In this document: in pieces, positions 41,126 to 50,697 of the stretch | Layout of the letters: each line of letters opens with the position of its first letter | Numbering within the stretch: the stretch's first letter is position 1 | Assembly: GCA_002733505.1 (NCBI GenBank) | Contig: NVVW01000011.1 | Span: 1 to 64,000, forward strand | Length of the DNA stretch: 64,000 nucleotides | Origin: Methylophaga sp. | Lineage (GTDB): Bacteria; Pseudomonadota; Gammaproteobacteria; Nitrosococcales; Methylophagaceae | Direction of reading: 5' to 3' | Notes under the pieces: model-generated | Told to the model about the DNA's origin: nothing | The model's input: the letters and a program-made list of their open reading frames with translations, nothing else | Database searches by the model: none | Translations under genes and position numbers: made by a program

Positions 41126-42397
41126 ATGCTTGAAAGTACATCTACCTCTCTTTTATTTTTTATTCTGTTCATTCTGCTGCTGCTTTCGGCCTTTTTCTCT
41201 AGTTCCGAAACAGCATTAATGTCATTAAACCGTTATCGCTTACGGCATTTAGCAAATGAAGGTCATGCCGGCGCCAAACGCGCCAGCCGATTATTAGAGC
41301 GTCCAGATCGCTTAATAGGCTTAATCTTATTAGGCAATAATTTTGTTAATATTCTTGCGGCCTCCATTGCTACTATTATCGGCATTAAATTGTATGGTGA
41401 GAATGGTATCGCTATCGCTACCGTCGCTTTAACTTTAGTGGTGTTGTTGTTTGCTGAAGTAACGCCAAAAACGCTTGCGGCGTTGCACCCTGAACGTATT
41501 GCCTTCCCTGCTAGTTTTATTCTAAAACCCTTATTGTTTTTACTCTATCCTATCGTTTGGTTTATCAATTTGATTACTAATCGTTTATTAGCTTTCTTCG
41601 ACGTTTCTCCAAATGATTCTTCATCGTCAGCAATTAATAGGGAAGAGCTCCGTATTGCATTGATGGAAGCCGGTGGTTTAATACCCAAACGACATAAAGA
41701 AATGTTAGTGAGTATTTTGGATCTCGAAAAAGTGACTGTCGATGATGTGATGACCCCAAGAAATGAAATCGAAGGGCTGGATATCAATGCGGCTGTACCC
41801 GACATTATTAAACAGCTTTCTCACTGTAGCCATACCCGACTGCCTGTATACGAAGATAATATGGATAAGCTTATTGGTATCTTGCATGTCAGAAAAGCAC
41901 TGCATTTATTCGCACAAGATAATTTAACTAAAGAATCTTTGAGCAGTCTGGTAAAAGAAAGTTATTTTGTGCCAGAGAACACAGCACTCAATGTACAATT
42001 AATTCAGTTCCAGCGGCAACGTCGACGCACTGGAATTGTAGTCGATGAATATGGTGATATGCTGGGCTTAGTTACTTTAGAAGATATTTTCCGTGAAATT
42101 GTCGGTGAGTTCACCTCTGATCTAATCGATGAAGATAAAGATATTCATCCTCAAGAAGACGGTAGTTATCTTATTAATGGTTCAGCAACTATTCGAGAGA
42201 TAAACCGTCATAACCAGTGGAGTTTGCCTACCGACGGTCCAAAAACGATCAATGGCCTCATTTTGGAATTGCTAGAAAGTATTCCTGAACAAGGTGTTAG
42301 TTTGCGTATTGAAAATTATATTATTGAAGTGATTCAAACAGCCGATAACACCATCAGAACTGTAAGGATTTGGAATGATAAAAAACAGGATGTATAA
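41126..42397 (+). CDS. HlyC/CorC (CNNM) family membrane protein, YfjD-like
   Basis: A 423-residue protein. It starts with the DUF21/CNNM transmembrane domain (LLSAFFSSSETALMSLNRYR, GLILLGNNFVNILAASI, FAEVTPKTLAAL), followed by a CBS pair (VDDVMTPRNEIEGLDIN; TGIVVDEYGDMLGLVTLED) and the CorC/HlyC C-terminal domain (DGSYLINGSATIREIN). Such proteins are thought to export Mg/Co ions. The start at 41126 is 2 nt after the ccsA-like stop; the upstream in-frame extension overlaps that gene. Confidence 0.93.
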   Translation: MLESTSTSLLFFILFILLLLSAFFSSSETALMSLNRYRLRHLANEGHAGAKRASRLLERPDRLIGLILLGNNFVNILAASIATIIGIKLYGENGIAIATVALTLVVLLFAEVTPKTLAALHPERIAFPASFILKPLLFLLYPIVWFINLITNRLLAFFDVSPNDSSSSAINREELRIALMEAGGLIPKRHKEMLVSILDLEKVTVDDVMTPRNEIEGLDINAAVPDIIKQLSHCSHTRLPVYEDNMDKLIGILHVRKALHLFAQDNLTKESLSSLVKESYFVPENTALNVQLIQFQRQRRRTGIVVDEYGDMLGLVTLEDIFREIVGEFTSDLIDEDKDIHPQEDGSYLINGSATIREINRHNQWSLPTDGPKTINGLILELLESIPEQGVSLRIENYIIEVIQTADNTIRTVRIWNDKKQDV

Positions 42398-42409
42398 GGT
42401 ACCTTTTTA

Positions 42410-44386
42410 ATGTTAACGCTCAAAATTAAGCTCTGCGAATTAAATAATGGTGATATTGGCTCGTTCAAGTCAATGTTCCACTTAACGGCATCTCAACGCA
42501 AACACGATTGGGAAATTGTATTGTCAGGCGCTGCTGACCTGTATATTTATTCTTTTGAATCTGAAAAAAGTATTACCGCTTGGCAAAATCATTCTAGCTC
42601 AGACGGTATGTCCGTTTTATTCTCCACTAATTTAGATGTGGATGTCGCTGTGGATATAGTATTAAAAAAACCGCTGCGCACCAAGAATTTATCGGAAATG
42701 CTTAACTCCGCTGCAAAGCAAATTCATTTATCGACAAGACTGAAAAATCATTCTCCCGAAGAAATAGCTTTGCAAGATATCTATGCGACTGAAAGTACCG
42801 AGACTGAAGCGCTTGTTAAAGAGAAAGGTTCTATTCTAAGTTCCATATCTAAACGTCTCACTCGCAAACAATCATCTCACCGTGATTTGCCAACTATAAA
42901 CCTAAGTTTGCCTGAGCAAACGGAAATACAGTCTGATTTAATACTCGATTCAATTGAGTTAAAACAAACATTACAATTACTACTAGCTGGTCGTGATGAT
43001 GATGCACTTGTAAGTTCGATTCTAAGCAATCTCATACCTTTAAATCGTTTTATTATTCCATCAAAAACTCGCCAAATATTACTTGAGATATATCGCCAAT
43101 CCACCTTTCAATTAATGCGTAGCTGGGAAGCTCGAGTAAATATACTAGAAGGACTGTCTCAGGATGATTATTTAAAATCAATACAAGCCTTAGCTTTACT
43201 GATAGATGAATTAGCCATAGGTTATAAAATATTGCTGGTGGAGGCTTATGATCAAGGTAGCCATCCAAAATCTAAAGAGCCATTTTTGCTAGCCATCAAT
43301 CGCGTAGCAGAATACAGCAGTTTGACTATATTACATTCATATTGCTTTCTTCGAAACACACAAGCGGCGTCAATAAATACACTACACCAACTCTATTTAT
43401 GCTGTGAATCTGCCAAGGTATTAGACACTAAAGTTTCTACTAAAGATGATCGAGCATCACTCTCATTTTCTAGCATATACAAGCAAATTATACTTACCAG
43501 TATTGCCGATCCATTCCGTCTAACGAAGGTCGATGTATTAAAGCTATATCGACTTATGGCTAAATATACACAGAAAATAACCATTGATGTACCCTCGGAA
43601 GATCAAAAGCAGCCTCGCAAAGATACACTGATGGGAGGGCTTTTCTGTCTAGATCTTGCAAGTAATACTCTTCCCATTTCGTTAGACAGAATAAAAAGTG
43701 AAGAGCGCAGTTTACCTAATATCCGCATACTTAATACACATTCAGCATTAACCGCTATTGAAAGAATTTTCCACTTGGCTGCGTCCTCTCTTGATGATGC
43801 TGTTTATAGCTCAGAAATCCAATTGCTGAAGAAGGTTATTCCTCATCTTAATAATTCTTATGAACGTCAATTTAAACGTATTCAATCAGCTGATAATATT
43901 AAAATTAAGCTAATTAAAGATCTAGAATATATCCAAAATGCTTTGTATATTAATTCAGATGATATTGGCAATGATTGGAATATTCATAACCGGGGCCTAG
44001 GCGGTATGATGCTTAGCAATAAAAACATTCCATACAGCCATCTTGATGTGGGTGATTTTTATGGTGTTTTTGAAGCTGACAAATCTGCATCACTAGCGCT
44101 TGTTCGTTGGTTGCGTGTCACTGATAACGGCGTAGAAATGGGCCTAGAGCTGCTCCATGGAGAGCCGCTTGCCATCCATTTCTTCTTAGAAAATGAACCA
44201 GAACAAATACCGGCCTTACTGTTACGAAATAAAAAACAAGCGGATACACTCATCGCACCGAAAGGTCTACTCAATATTGATGAAGCTATAGAGCTTACAG
44301 AAAATGATAAAACCTATATAATCTCAATTGATACTCTAATTGATAACTCATTTAACTACGATCATTTTAGTTTTACAACAATCTAA
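42410..44386 (+). CDS. Uncharacterised protein with receiver-like N-terminus and PilZ-like C-terminus
   Basis: A 658-residue cytoplasmic protein that I cannot assign to a characterised gene. Residues 1-110 look like a degenerate receiver domain: the family's conserved Lys-Pro occurs in VLKKPLRTKNLSEML, but the phosphoacceptor Asp is not evident. The middle (about 170-510) is helical without recognised repeats. Residues about 515-610 resemble a PilZ-like beta barrel: NDWNIHNRGLGGMML, then VGDFYGVFE, LALVRWLRVTDNGVEMGLEL. The N-x-G-x-GG-M pattern is PilZ-like, but the RxxxR motif for c-di-GMP is not seen. It probably senses or scaffolds. It is downstream of corC. Confidence 0.7.
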   Translation: MLTLKIKLCELNNGDIGSFKSMFHLTASQRKHDWEIVLSGAADLYIYSFESEKSITAWQNHSSSDGMSVLFSTNLDVDVAVDIVLKKPLRTKNLSEMLNSAAKQIHLSTRLKNHSPEEIALQDIYATESTETEALVKEKGSILSSISKRLTRKQSSHRDLPTINLSLPEQTEIQSDLILDSIELKQTLQLLLAGRDDDALVSSILSNLIPLNRFIIPSKTRQILLEIYRQSTFQLMRSWEARVNILEGLSQDDYLKSIQALALLIDELAIGYKILLVEAYDQGSHPKSKEPFLLAINRVAEYSSLTILHSYCFLRNTQAASINTLHQLYLCCESAKVLDTKVSTKDDRASLSFSSIYKQIILTSIADPFRLTKVDVLKLYRLMAKYTQKITIDVPSEDQKQPRKDTLMGGLFCLDLASNTLPISLDRIKSEERSLPNIRILNTHSALTAIERIFHLAASSLDDAVYSSEIQLLKKVIPHLNNSYERQFKRIQSADNIKIKLIKDLEYIQNALYINSDDIGNDWNIHNRGLGGMMLSNKNIPYSHLDVGDFYGVFEADKSASLALVRWLRVTDNGVEMGLELLHGEPLAIHFFLENEPEQIPALLLRNKKQADTLIAPKGLLNIDEAIELTENDKTYIISIDTLIDNSFNYDHFSFTTI

Positions 44387-44407
44387 AATGCTACAAGGAT
44401 AAGAGCC

Positions 44408-46618
44408 ATGCGTACTTTGATCAAAATAGTCATTTTCCTCATTATTCTTATTGCGGCGGGGCTTATTGCCCTACCCTTTTTTATTGATCCTAACGATTAC
44501 AAGCAACAAATTTCTGATCAAGTAGAAAAGGCAACAGGCCGTACGCTTACTTTAGATGGCGATATTGAGCTATCTGTATTCCCATGGCTAGCGCTTGAAT
44601 TAGGCCCACTCTCTGTTAGCAATGCCAAAGGGTTTACTGCTGAACATTTTGTACAAGTGGATGCTACCGAAATTCGCATAAAGCTAATGCCACTGCTGAA
44701 AAAACAATTAGTGATGGATACCATAGTGCTTGACGGTTTAGCACTTAATTTAGAAAAAAATAAAGCCGGCAAAACCAACTGGGATGATCTTGCCGGTGAT
44801 AATAAAGCAAGTGAAGACAAACCTGCCGACTCAGCTAATAGCACAGCTGCGCTTTCTTCTCTTCATATCGATGGCGTAAAAATAACTAATGCCAATATCG
44901 TCTGGCAAGATGCAAGTACATCTCAACACTATAATCTAAATAATTTTAATCTGGTCACGGGTTCTTTAACCCCAGGAGAATCATCTACTATTGATATGGA
45001 TTTTGATCTCAATAGCGTCAATCCTCAAGTCAAAGCCCAAATCAGTTTAGATTCAGAGGTGATGCTTGATTTAGAAAAACAACTCTATTCTTTAACAGAT
45101 CTTAATTTCACTATTAATGCCGAAGGCGAGACCTTACCCTTCCCTAAAACAGATATTGTTTTAACAGCTGATGTTGTGGCAAATATGGAACAACAAACGG
45201 TCACTGTTTCTCAATTAGCGGTTCAAATACAAGATCTATTAATTAATGGTGATATTAAGGTAAGTAAAATCACATCTGATACACCTGATATTTCAGGTAA
45301 CCTTACCGTCAACCCATTTAATTTGCGTCAGTTAGCTAATAAATTAGCAATTGAATTGCCGGTGATGGCAGATAGTTCTACTCTTGAACTGGTAAAACTA
45401 ACAACTAGCTTTACCGCTTCTAACAAACAATTTAATGCCAAAAATTTAGAAGTTACTTTAGACCAAACCAAGTTAACTGGCCAATTAGGCGTAACTAACT
45501 TTGCAGATCCCGCTATCACCTTCAAACTGGTTTTAGATGAAATTGATCTTGATCGTTATCTGCCGCCAGCAAGTGATAAAGCGGCAACAGCCGAGGCAAA
45601 ACCTGCTGCTAAAGCAGGTGATGATAAATTACCGCTTGAGGCACTCAGAGGCATTAACGCTAAAGGCACATTTGATATTGGCAAACTTAAAATTAGCGGC
45701 ACCCGCAGCGAAAAAATTCATTTGGAAATTAATGCGAACAAAGGCTTAATCAAACTAGCGCCTATAAGTGCAAATATGTATCAAGGGCAATACAAAGGTA
45801 ATATCAGTCTTGATGCTAGGGGAAAAACATTAAAGCTCTCCATTAATGAAAGTTTAAAAGGCGTACAAGTGGGTCCTTTACTCAAGGATTTGCAGGGCAA
45901 AAATAATCTTTCTGGTACAGCAAATGCCCAAGCAAAATTGACGGGCAACGGTGCAACCGTAGAACAAATAAAAAAAACACTCTCGGGTAACGGCAATTTT
46001 TCATTTACTGATGGTTCAATCGAAGGTGTCAATATTGCAGAAAGTATTCGCAAAGCTAAAGCAGCATTAACGGGTAAGAAATTCACCTCAACTGAAGCGG
46101 TGAAAACAGACTTTTCTAGTCTTACAGGTTCATTTGTAGCAAAAAATGGTGTCATTAATAATCAAGATCTACTGGTTAAATCGCCGCTATTACGCATTGA
46201 TGGCGCAGGTAAGATTGACTTACCCAAAGAAGGCATTGATTACCGTCTTAAGGTATCTATCGTCGGTTCTATTTCTGGGCAAGGCGGTGAAGATCTTGCC
46301 GATCTTAAAGGTTTAACCATCCCTGTTATGATTACCGGTAGCTTTGATAACCCAAAGCCTAGCGTTGACTTAGCCAGCATGTTAAAAGATCAAGCCACTC
46401 AAGAAGTAAAAGATAAAGCATCTGAAGCACTCAAAGATAAACTAGGTGCTGATTTGGGTGGGCTGCTGGGCGGCATGCTCGGCACTGATAAACCTGAACC
46501 TGCTACTGAAGCAATAGAGGGTAAAACCACTGAAAAAGCGAAACCAGAAGAGCCAGCCCAATCAGCTGAAGATCAAGCAAAAGATGCGTTGAAAGATAAA
46601 CTTAAAGGCTTCTTCTAA
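44408..46618 (+). CDS. AsmA-family envelope protein
   Basis: A 736-residue protein with an N-terminal membrane anchor (MRTLIKIVIFLIILIAAGLI), the AsmA N-terminal domain (DPNDYKQQISDQVEKATGRT, LTLDGDIELSVFPWLALELG) and a C-terminal AsmA-like domain (SGNGNFSFTDGSIEGVNIAE, then ALTGKKFTSTEAVKTDFSSL). The C-terminus is rich in Lys, Glu and Ala. AsmA-like proteins bridge inner and outer membranes and affect lipid transport and outer membrane composition. mutY follows 20 bp downstream. Confidence 0.92.
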   Translation: MRTLIKIVIFLIILIAAGLIALPFFIDPNDYKQQISDQVEKATGRTLTLDGDIELSVFPWLALELGPLSVSNAKGFTAEHFVQVDATEIRIKLMPLLKKQLVMDTIVLDGLALNLEKNKAGKTNWDDLAGDNKASEDKPADSANSTAALSSLHIDGVKITNANIVWQDASTSQHYNLNNFNLVTGSLTPGESSTIDMDFDLNSVNPQVKAQISLDSEVMLDLEKQLYSLTDLNFTINAEGETLPFPKTDIVLTADVVANMEQQTVTVSQLAVQIQDLLINGDIKVSKITSDTPDISGNLTVNPFNLRQLANKLAIELPVMADSSTLELVKLTTSFTASNKQFNAKNLEVTLDQTKLTGQLGVTNFADPAITFKLVLDEIDLDRYLPPASDKAATAEAKPAAKAGDDKLPLEALRGINAKGTFDIGKLKISGTRSEKIHLEINANKGLIKLAPISANMYQGQYKGNISLDARGKTLKLSINESLKGVQVGPLLKDLQGKNNLSGTANAQAKLTGNGATVEQIKKTLSGNGNFSFTDGSIEGVNIAESIRKAKAALTGKKFTSTEAVKTDFSSLTGSFVAKNGVINNQDLLVKSPLLRIDGAGKIDLPKEGIDYRLKVSIVGSISGQGGEDLADLKGLTIPVMITGSFDNPKPSVDLASMLKDQATQEVKDKASEALKDKLGADLGGLLGGMLGTDKPEPATEAIEGKTTEKAKPEEPAQSAEDQAKDALKDKLKGFF

Positions 46619-46637
46619 ACACACTATTTAGCTAGTT

Positions 46638-47675
46638 TTGAATAGTTTTAGTGAGCAATTATTAACATGGTTTGATCACGCCGGTCGTAAAGACCTGCCT
46701 TGGCAAAAAGATAACAGCCCTTATCATGTATGGCTATCTGAAATCATGTTGCAACAAACGCAAGTTAATACGGTTATTCCTTATTATTTGCGATTTACCC
46801 AAGCTTTCCCTGACATGGAATTACTAGCTAAAGCTTCCGTTGATGATGTGCTTGCACTGTGGACGGGGCTAGGTTATTACGCAAGAGCTCGCAATCTTCA
46901 TAAAACCGCAGTCATTGTTAGCACATCTTTTCAAGGTAATATGCCTTCAAATATCGATGATTTAATTGCCCTACCCGGGATTGGGCGTTCTACTGCTGGC
47001 GCCATTATGGCATTAGGTCATCATCAGCGTTTTCCAATTCTTGATGGCAATGTAAAACGTGTACTCACCCGTTATGCTGCTATTGAAGGCTGGCCGGCTA
47101 AGAAGGCAGTTGAAACGAAATTATGGCGTTATGCCGAGCAATTGCTACCCCAACATCGTTTTGCTGATTATATTCAGGCACAAATGGATCTCGGCGCAAC
47201 CTTATGTACCCGTAGTAAACCTAATTGTGCTGCATGCCCTATTAATGGCAATTGCCAAGCTTTTATCCAAGGTGAACCCACAAAATATCCCACCGCTAAA
47301 CCTAAAAAAACAACACCTACACGGCAATCGCATTGGATCGTTGCTCAATCTTGCAAGGGTGAATTATTACTAGAGCAACGGAATAATCGCGGGATTTGGG
47401 GTGGGCTGTGGAGTTTTCCAGAAACAAAAACAGCTGATGAGATTAATAATTATTGCAAACGTAATATATATTTTTCTGCAAACACAACTCAGTCACTAGC
47501 CCCTTTCAAACATGTTTTTAGCCATTTTAAACTTAATATTAACCCGCACCTTATACACTGCACACCAATATTAAATCATCTATCTGACAATAATAAATTT
47601 AAATGGTATAAAATAGACGAAGCATTACAACTGGGCTTACCCGCCCCGGTGAAACTATTAATACAATCACTATGA
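46638..47675 (+). CDS. mutY: A/G-specific adenine glycosylase MutY
   Basis: A 345-residue base excision repair enzyme that removes A from A:8-oxoG. It has the helix-hairpin-helix [20 protein letters not shown], the catalytic Glu in [13 protein letters not shown], the catalytic Asp in [12 protein letters not shown], a 4Fe-4S site ([18 protein letters not shown]-x6-C-x2-C-x5-C) and a C-terminal NUDIX-like domain ([15 protein letters not shown]). The start is TTG; an ATG is not available before the conserved residues ([11 protein letters not shown]). Confidence 0.95.
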   Translation: MNSFSEQLLTWFDHAGRKDLPWQKDNSPYHVWLSEIMLQQTQVNTVIPYYLRFTQAFPDMELLAKASVDDVLALWTGLGYYARARNLHKTAVIVSTSFQGNMPSNIDDLIALPGIGRSTAGAIMALGHHQRFPILDGNVKRVLTRYAAIEGWPAKKAVETKLWRYAEQLLPQHRFADYIQAQMDLGATLCTRSKPNCAACPINGNCQAFIQGEPTKYPTAKPKKTTPTRQSHWIVAQSCKGELLLEQRNNRGIWGGLWSFPETKTADEINNYCKRNIYFSANTTQSLAPFKHVFSHFKLNINPHLIHCTPILNHLSDNNKFKWYKIDEALQLGLPAPVKLLIQSL

Positions 47676-47682
47676 GAGCACC

Positions 47683-47949
47683 ATGGCACATACTGTTAAT
47701 TGCATAAAACTAAATAAAGAAGCAGAAGGCTTGGATTTCCCCCCTTACCCCGGCGAACTGGGTAAAAAGATTTACCAATCCGTTTCAAAAGAAGCATGGC
47801 AAGCATGGTTAGGTCAGCAAACCATGTTGATCAATGAAAATCGCCTATCTTTAGCGGATCCCAAGTCACAGCAATTTTTAAAAGAAGAATTAGAGAAATT
47901 TTTCTTTGGCGAAGGTTCAGATCGCCCTAAAGACTTTGTTCCAGAATAA
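47683..47949 (+). CDS. yggX: Probable Fe(2+)-trafficking protein YggX
   Basis: An 88-residue protein: [52 protein letters not shown]-like segment ([18 protein letters not shown]) and [16 protein letters not shown]. The conserved Cys near the N-terminus (C7) is present. It protects Fe-S clusters and lies directly downstream of mutY, as in E. coli. Confidence 0.95.
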   Translation: MAHTVNCIKLNKEAEGLDFPPYPGELGKKIYQSVSKEAWQAWLGQQTMLINENRLSLADPKSQQFLKEELEKFFFGEGSDRPKDFVPE

Positions 47950-48139
47950 GGCTTTATAGCTATATTTTGCGCTAAACTCACTGTTTTACAAAATATTAGC
48001 CTAAAATAAATCACCCTCACCCTGTTGACCCATATTTACGTACTTTCATGAAAAACCATTAAATATCAGTATGTTATGAACTTAACAGTTCGAGCCCCCC
48101 TTATGACCCCACATAAAATACAGTTATTTTTTATAGTAA

Positions 48140-48169
48140 TTGGGCTTGACATCAAGAAACGTGTACAAT
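48140..48169 (+). promoter_or_regulatory. Promoter of the cold-shock gene
   Basis: -35 TTGGGC (48140-48145), 18-bp spacer, -10 TACAAT (48164-48169). The implied leader of about 90 nt fits CspA-family mRNAs with long 5' UTRs. A TTGACA inside the spacer is too close to the -10 to serve. I see nothing else in the 317-bp gap. Confidence 0.5.
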
Positions 48170-48266
48170 GCGAAGAGCTTCTCGTTAGGAGTTACGTACA
48201 GCTAGCTTCTAAAGAATGTTAGTTAAAATATAGTAAGTTACACAAGTTAAAAATTTTGAGGTAGTT

Positions 48267-48476
48267 ATGGCAGATCAAGTTACAGGAACCGTTAAATGGT
48301 TCAATGATGCAAAAGGATTCGGATTTATCGAGCAAGAAAGTGGCCCAGATGTATTCGTTCATCACAGTGCAATTCAATCAGATGGTTTTAAATCTTTGAA
48401 AGAAGGACAAGCAGTAACGATGGAAGTTACTCAAGGCGCTAAAGGTCCACAAGCTGAGAACGTTGTTCCAGCATAA
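48267..48476 (+). CDS. Cold-shock protein (CspA family)
   Basis: A 69-residue cold-shock domain protein: [20 protein letters not shown] (RNP1 KGFGFI), [10 protein letters not shown] (RNP2) and [20 protein letters not shown]. It binds single-stranded RNA and DNA as an RNA chaperone. Cold inducibility cannot be read from the sequence. It is followed by a strong terminator. Confidence 0.97.
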   Translation: MADQVTGTVKWFNDAKGFGFIEQESGPDVFVHHSAIQSDGFKSLKEGQAVTMEVTQGAKGPQAENVVPA

Positions 48477-48499
48477 GTAAGATTTAGTCCCAAATTTAA

Positions 48500-48534
48500 A
48501 AGGCCGGTTGGATTTATCCTCCCGGCCTTTTTTA
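48500..48534 (+). terminator. Rho-independent terminator of the cold-shock gene
   Basis: AAAGGCCGG and CCGGCCTTT pair around a short loop, followed by TTTTTTATT. Confidence 0.92.
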
Positions 48535-48550
48535 TTGTTAGAATAGCAAA

Positions 48551-49342
48551 ATGAAAGTATTTAGCTTTAGAAATTTCCGTGTGGTATTTTTACTGTTGAT
48601 CTTGGCTATTGTTGCCATCTATACACAAAACCAGAGGTTAAACACCACATCATGGTATCAACCCATTGAGGTTGTTATTTATCCAATCAATGGTGATGGT
48701 AGCGCTGCAACACAAAGCTATATTAATTCATTATCTAAAAAACACTTTGTCGATATTGATAATTTTTTTATCAAAGGTGCAAAGCAATATCAACTTGCGG
48801 TTGTCAGACCTATCATCACACGCTTAGGTTCAACCGTTATCGCCCACCCTCCCTCTCCCCCCAAAGACCGTAGTGCGGCATTGCAAGTTATGTGGTGGAG
48901 CATGAAATTACGCTATTGGGCTTATAAAAATACACCTGATAGCAAATCAAATACTGATCGCATCCGCCTCTTTGTGCTATATCATCAAGGTAAAAATAAC
49001 CAAGCACTCGACCATTCGCTTGGTTTACAAAAGGGCTTAATAGGCATCATCCACGCCTACTCCCTACCAAAACAAAACAAGCAGAATGCGCTAGTTATGG
49101 CACATGAAATACTCCATACCGTAGGTGCCAGTGATAAATATGATTACCGTAATAATCAACCGATTTATCCCGCAGGTTATGCTAAACCAGAGAAAAGGCC
49201 TCGCTATCCACAACGTTATTGTGAAATTATGGCCGGTCGAACTCCTATCTCAGCAACACAAGCTGAAATACCAAAAGATCTACGTTTTTGCAAAGTAGGA
49301 AAAACAACTGCTAAAGAAATTAATTGGATACTTAGCCCATGA
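48551..49342 (+). CDS. Membrane-anchored putative zinc metalloprotease
   Basis: A 263-residue protein with an N-terminal signal anchor (residues 8-25). The zinc signature HEXXH is present as MAHEILHTVGASDKYD (H185, E186, H189; the following GASDKYD resembles metzincin-like zinc sites). The rest (VVIYPINGDGSAATQSYINS, MWWSMKLRYWAYKN) is conserved in proteins of unknown function. It is probably a periplasmic or membrane-bound peptidase of unknown substrate. It overlaps the next gene by 4 bp (ATGA). Confidence 0.65.
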   Translation: MKVFSFRNFRVVFLLLILAIVAIYTQNQRLNTTSWYQPIEVVIYPINGDGSAATQSYINSLSKKHFVDIDNFFIKGAKQYQLAVVRPIITRLGSTVIAHPPSPPKDRSAALQVMWWSMKLRYWAYKNTPDSKSNTDRIRLFVLYHQGKNNQALDHSLGLQKGLIGIIHAYSLPKQNKQNALVMAHEILHTVGASDKYDYRNNQPIYPAGYAKPEKRPRYPQRYCEIMAGRTPISATQAEIPKDLRFCKVGKTTAKEINWILSP

Positions 49343-49782
49343 AAAAACTCGATCCAAAACAATTCATTCAAGCACAACATTATGGCGTGTTATCTACCCA
49401 TTCGCAATCCGAAACAGGTTACCCTTTTGGTTCAATCACACCTTATATCATTACTGATGACGGTGACATCGCTATCTTTATCAGCCATCTGGCAGAACAC
49501 AGCCAAAATATTAAAGCCAACCCTAAAGTTTCCCTGACTATTTTCGACCCTGCTGATGCCGAAGATCCAAGTGCCGGTGCGCGTATTACTTGTTTAGCGA
49601 ATGCAGAACGTGCCACTGATGAAGCCCAATTACGCAAACAATATCTCGAACAATTTCCAACCGCTACAATAACGCTAGAATTGCCTGGTTTTAACTTTTA
49701 CTTATTAAAACTGATAAAAATCAGATTAGTGGCTGGTTTTGGCCAAGTAAAATGGTTAGAACCAAGCTTACTAGATCTCTAA
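49339..49782 (+). CDS. Pyridoxamine 5'-phosphate oxidase-like FMN-binding protein
   Basis: A 147-residue split-barrel protein: GVLSTHSQSETGYPFGSITP, LAEHSQNIKANPKVSLTIFD, GARITCLANAERAT and NFYLLKLIKIRLVAGFG. It resembles the N-terminal domain of HugZ-type haem oxygenase-like proteins, without the C-terminal DUF2470 domain, so haem degradation is uncertain. Translationally coupled to the metalloprotease-like gene. Confidence 0.85.
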   Translation: MKKLDPKQFIQAQHYGVLSTHSQSETGYPFGSITPYIITDDGDIAIFISHLAEHSQNIKANPKVSLTIFDPADAEDPSAGARITCLANAERATDEAQLRKQYLEQFPTATITLELPGFNFYLLKLIKIRLVAGFGQVKWLEPSLLDL

Positions 49783-49893
49783 TTTTTTACATTTTTCACG
49801 TCTCCTAGCCCAGTTCAAACAACGTATAAAAAATCTAATTCTTTACTAAATTTGCTATTATGTTTGTGAATAAATCATATATAGGACGCAATC

Positions 49894-50646
49894 GTGACGA
49901 TTACCAAGAAGATAGTTGCCACATTATTTGTGATCATGGTATTGCTTAGCACATCAGCCAATGCAGATTGGCGATCACTTCTGAAAGACATTACCGAAGT
50001 GGGCAGTGAACTATTGTTGGATAAGGGCGAAAACTCACCTTTAGATTACAATACTGTTATTGCGGGCTTGAAAGAAGCACTTAGTGTTGGTAGTGAGCGT
50101 GCTGTTAGTGCCGTAAGCAAGCCTGATGGTTATTTATCTAATGAACTGATTCGCATCGCCATGCCGCCCCAACTAAAACAAGCAAGTGATCTAATGCGTA
50201 AATTTGGTTTAAGTTCTTATGCAGATACATTTGAAGAAAGCATGAATCATGCAGCAGAAAAAGCTGCACCCGAAGCCACAGCTTTAATTATTGATGCTAT
50301 TAATGATATGAGCATTGAAGATGCGAATAAGATATTGAAAGGGTCAGATGACGCGGCAACGCAATATTTTCGCGAAAAAACAACGTCACAATTAACTAAT
50401 TTATTCCGCCCTACTATTGACGCATCATTAAACAAAGTCGGCACCACTAAATATTATAATGACTTGACCGATAAAGTAGCAGCAATACCACTAATCGGTG
50501 AAAATATTGATATGAACCTTACCGATTATGTCACCGAACAAGCCTTAGACGGTTTATTCGCCATGATTGCTTTAGAAGAAAAGAAAATTCGTGAAGATCC
50601 AGCAGCAAGAACCACCGAATTATTAAAACAAGTTTTTGGTAAATAA
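49894..50646 (+). CDS. DUF4197-family secreted protein
   Basis: A 250-residue protein with a signal peptide (residues 1 to about 24, STSANA-D). The mature part is a DUF4197 domain: NTVIAGLKEALSVGSERAVS, MPPQLKQASDLMRKFGLSSY, DTFEESMNHAAEKAAPEATA and VTEQALDGLFAMIALEEKKI. Function unknown; a helical periplasmic protein found in many proteobacteria. Confidence 0.88.
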   Translation: MTITKKIVATLFVIMVLLSTSANADWRSLLKDITEVGSELLLDKGENSPLDYNTVIAGLKEALSVGSERAVSAVSKPDGYLSNELIRIAMPPQLKQASDLMRKFGLSSYADTFEESMNHAAEKAAPEATALIIDAINDMSIEDANKILKGSDDAATQYFREKTTSQLTNLFRPTIDASLNKVGTTKYYNDLTDKVAAIPLIGENIDMNLTDYVTEQALDGLFAMIALEEKKIREDPAARTTELLKQVFGK

Positions 50647-50697
50647 GTAGCCATTATTATTTTAGACTTTAGTAATAACTAGCAAAGAGAGTAAACC

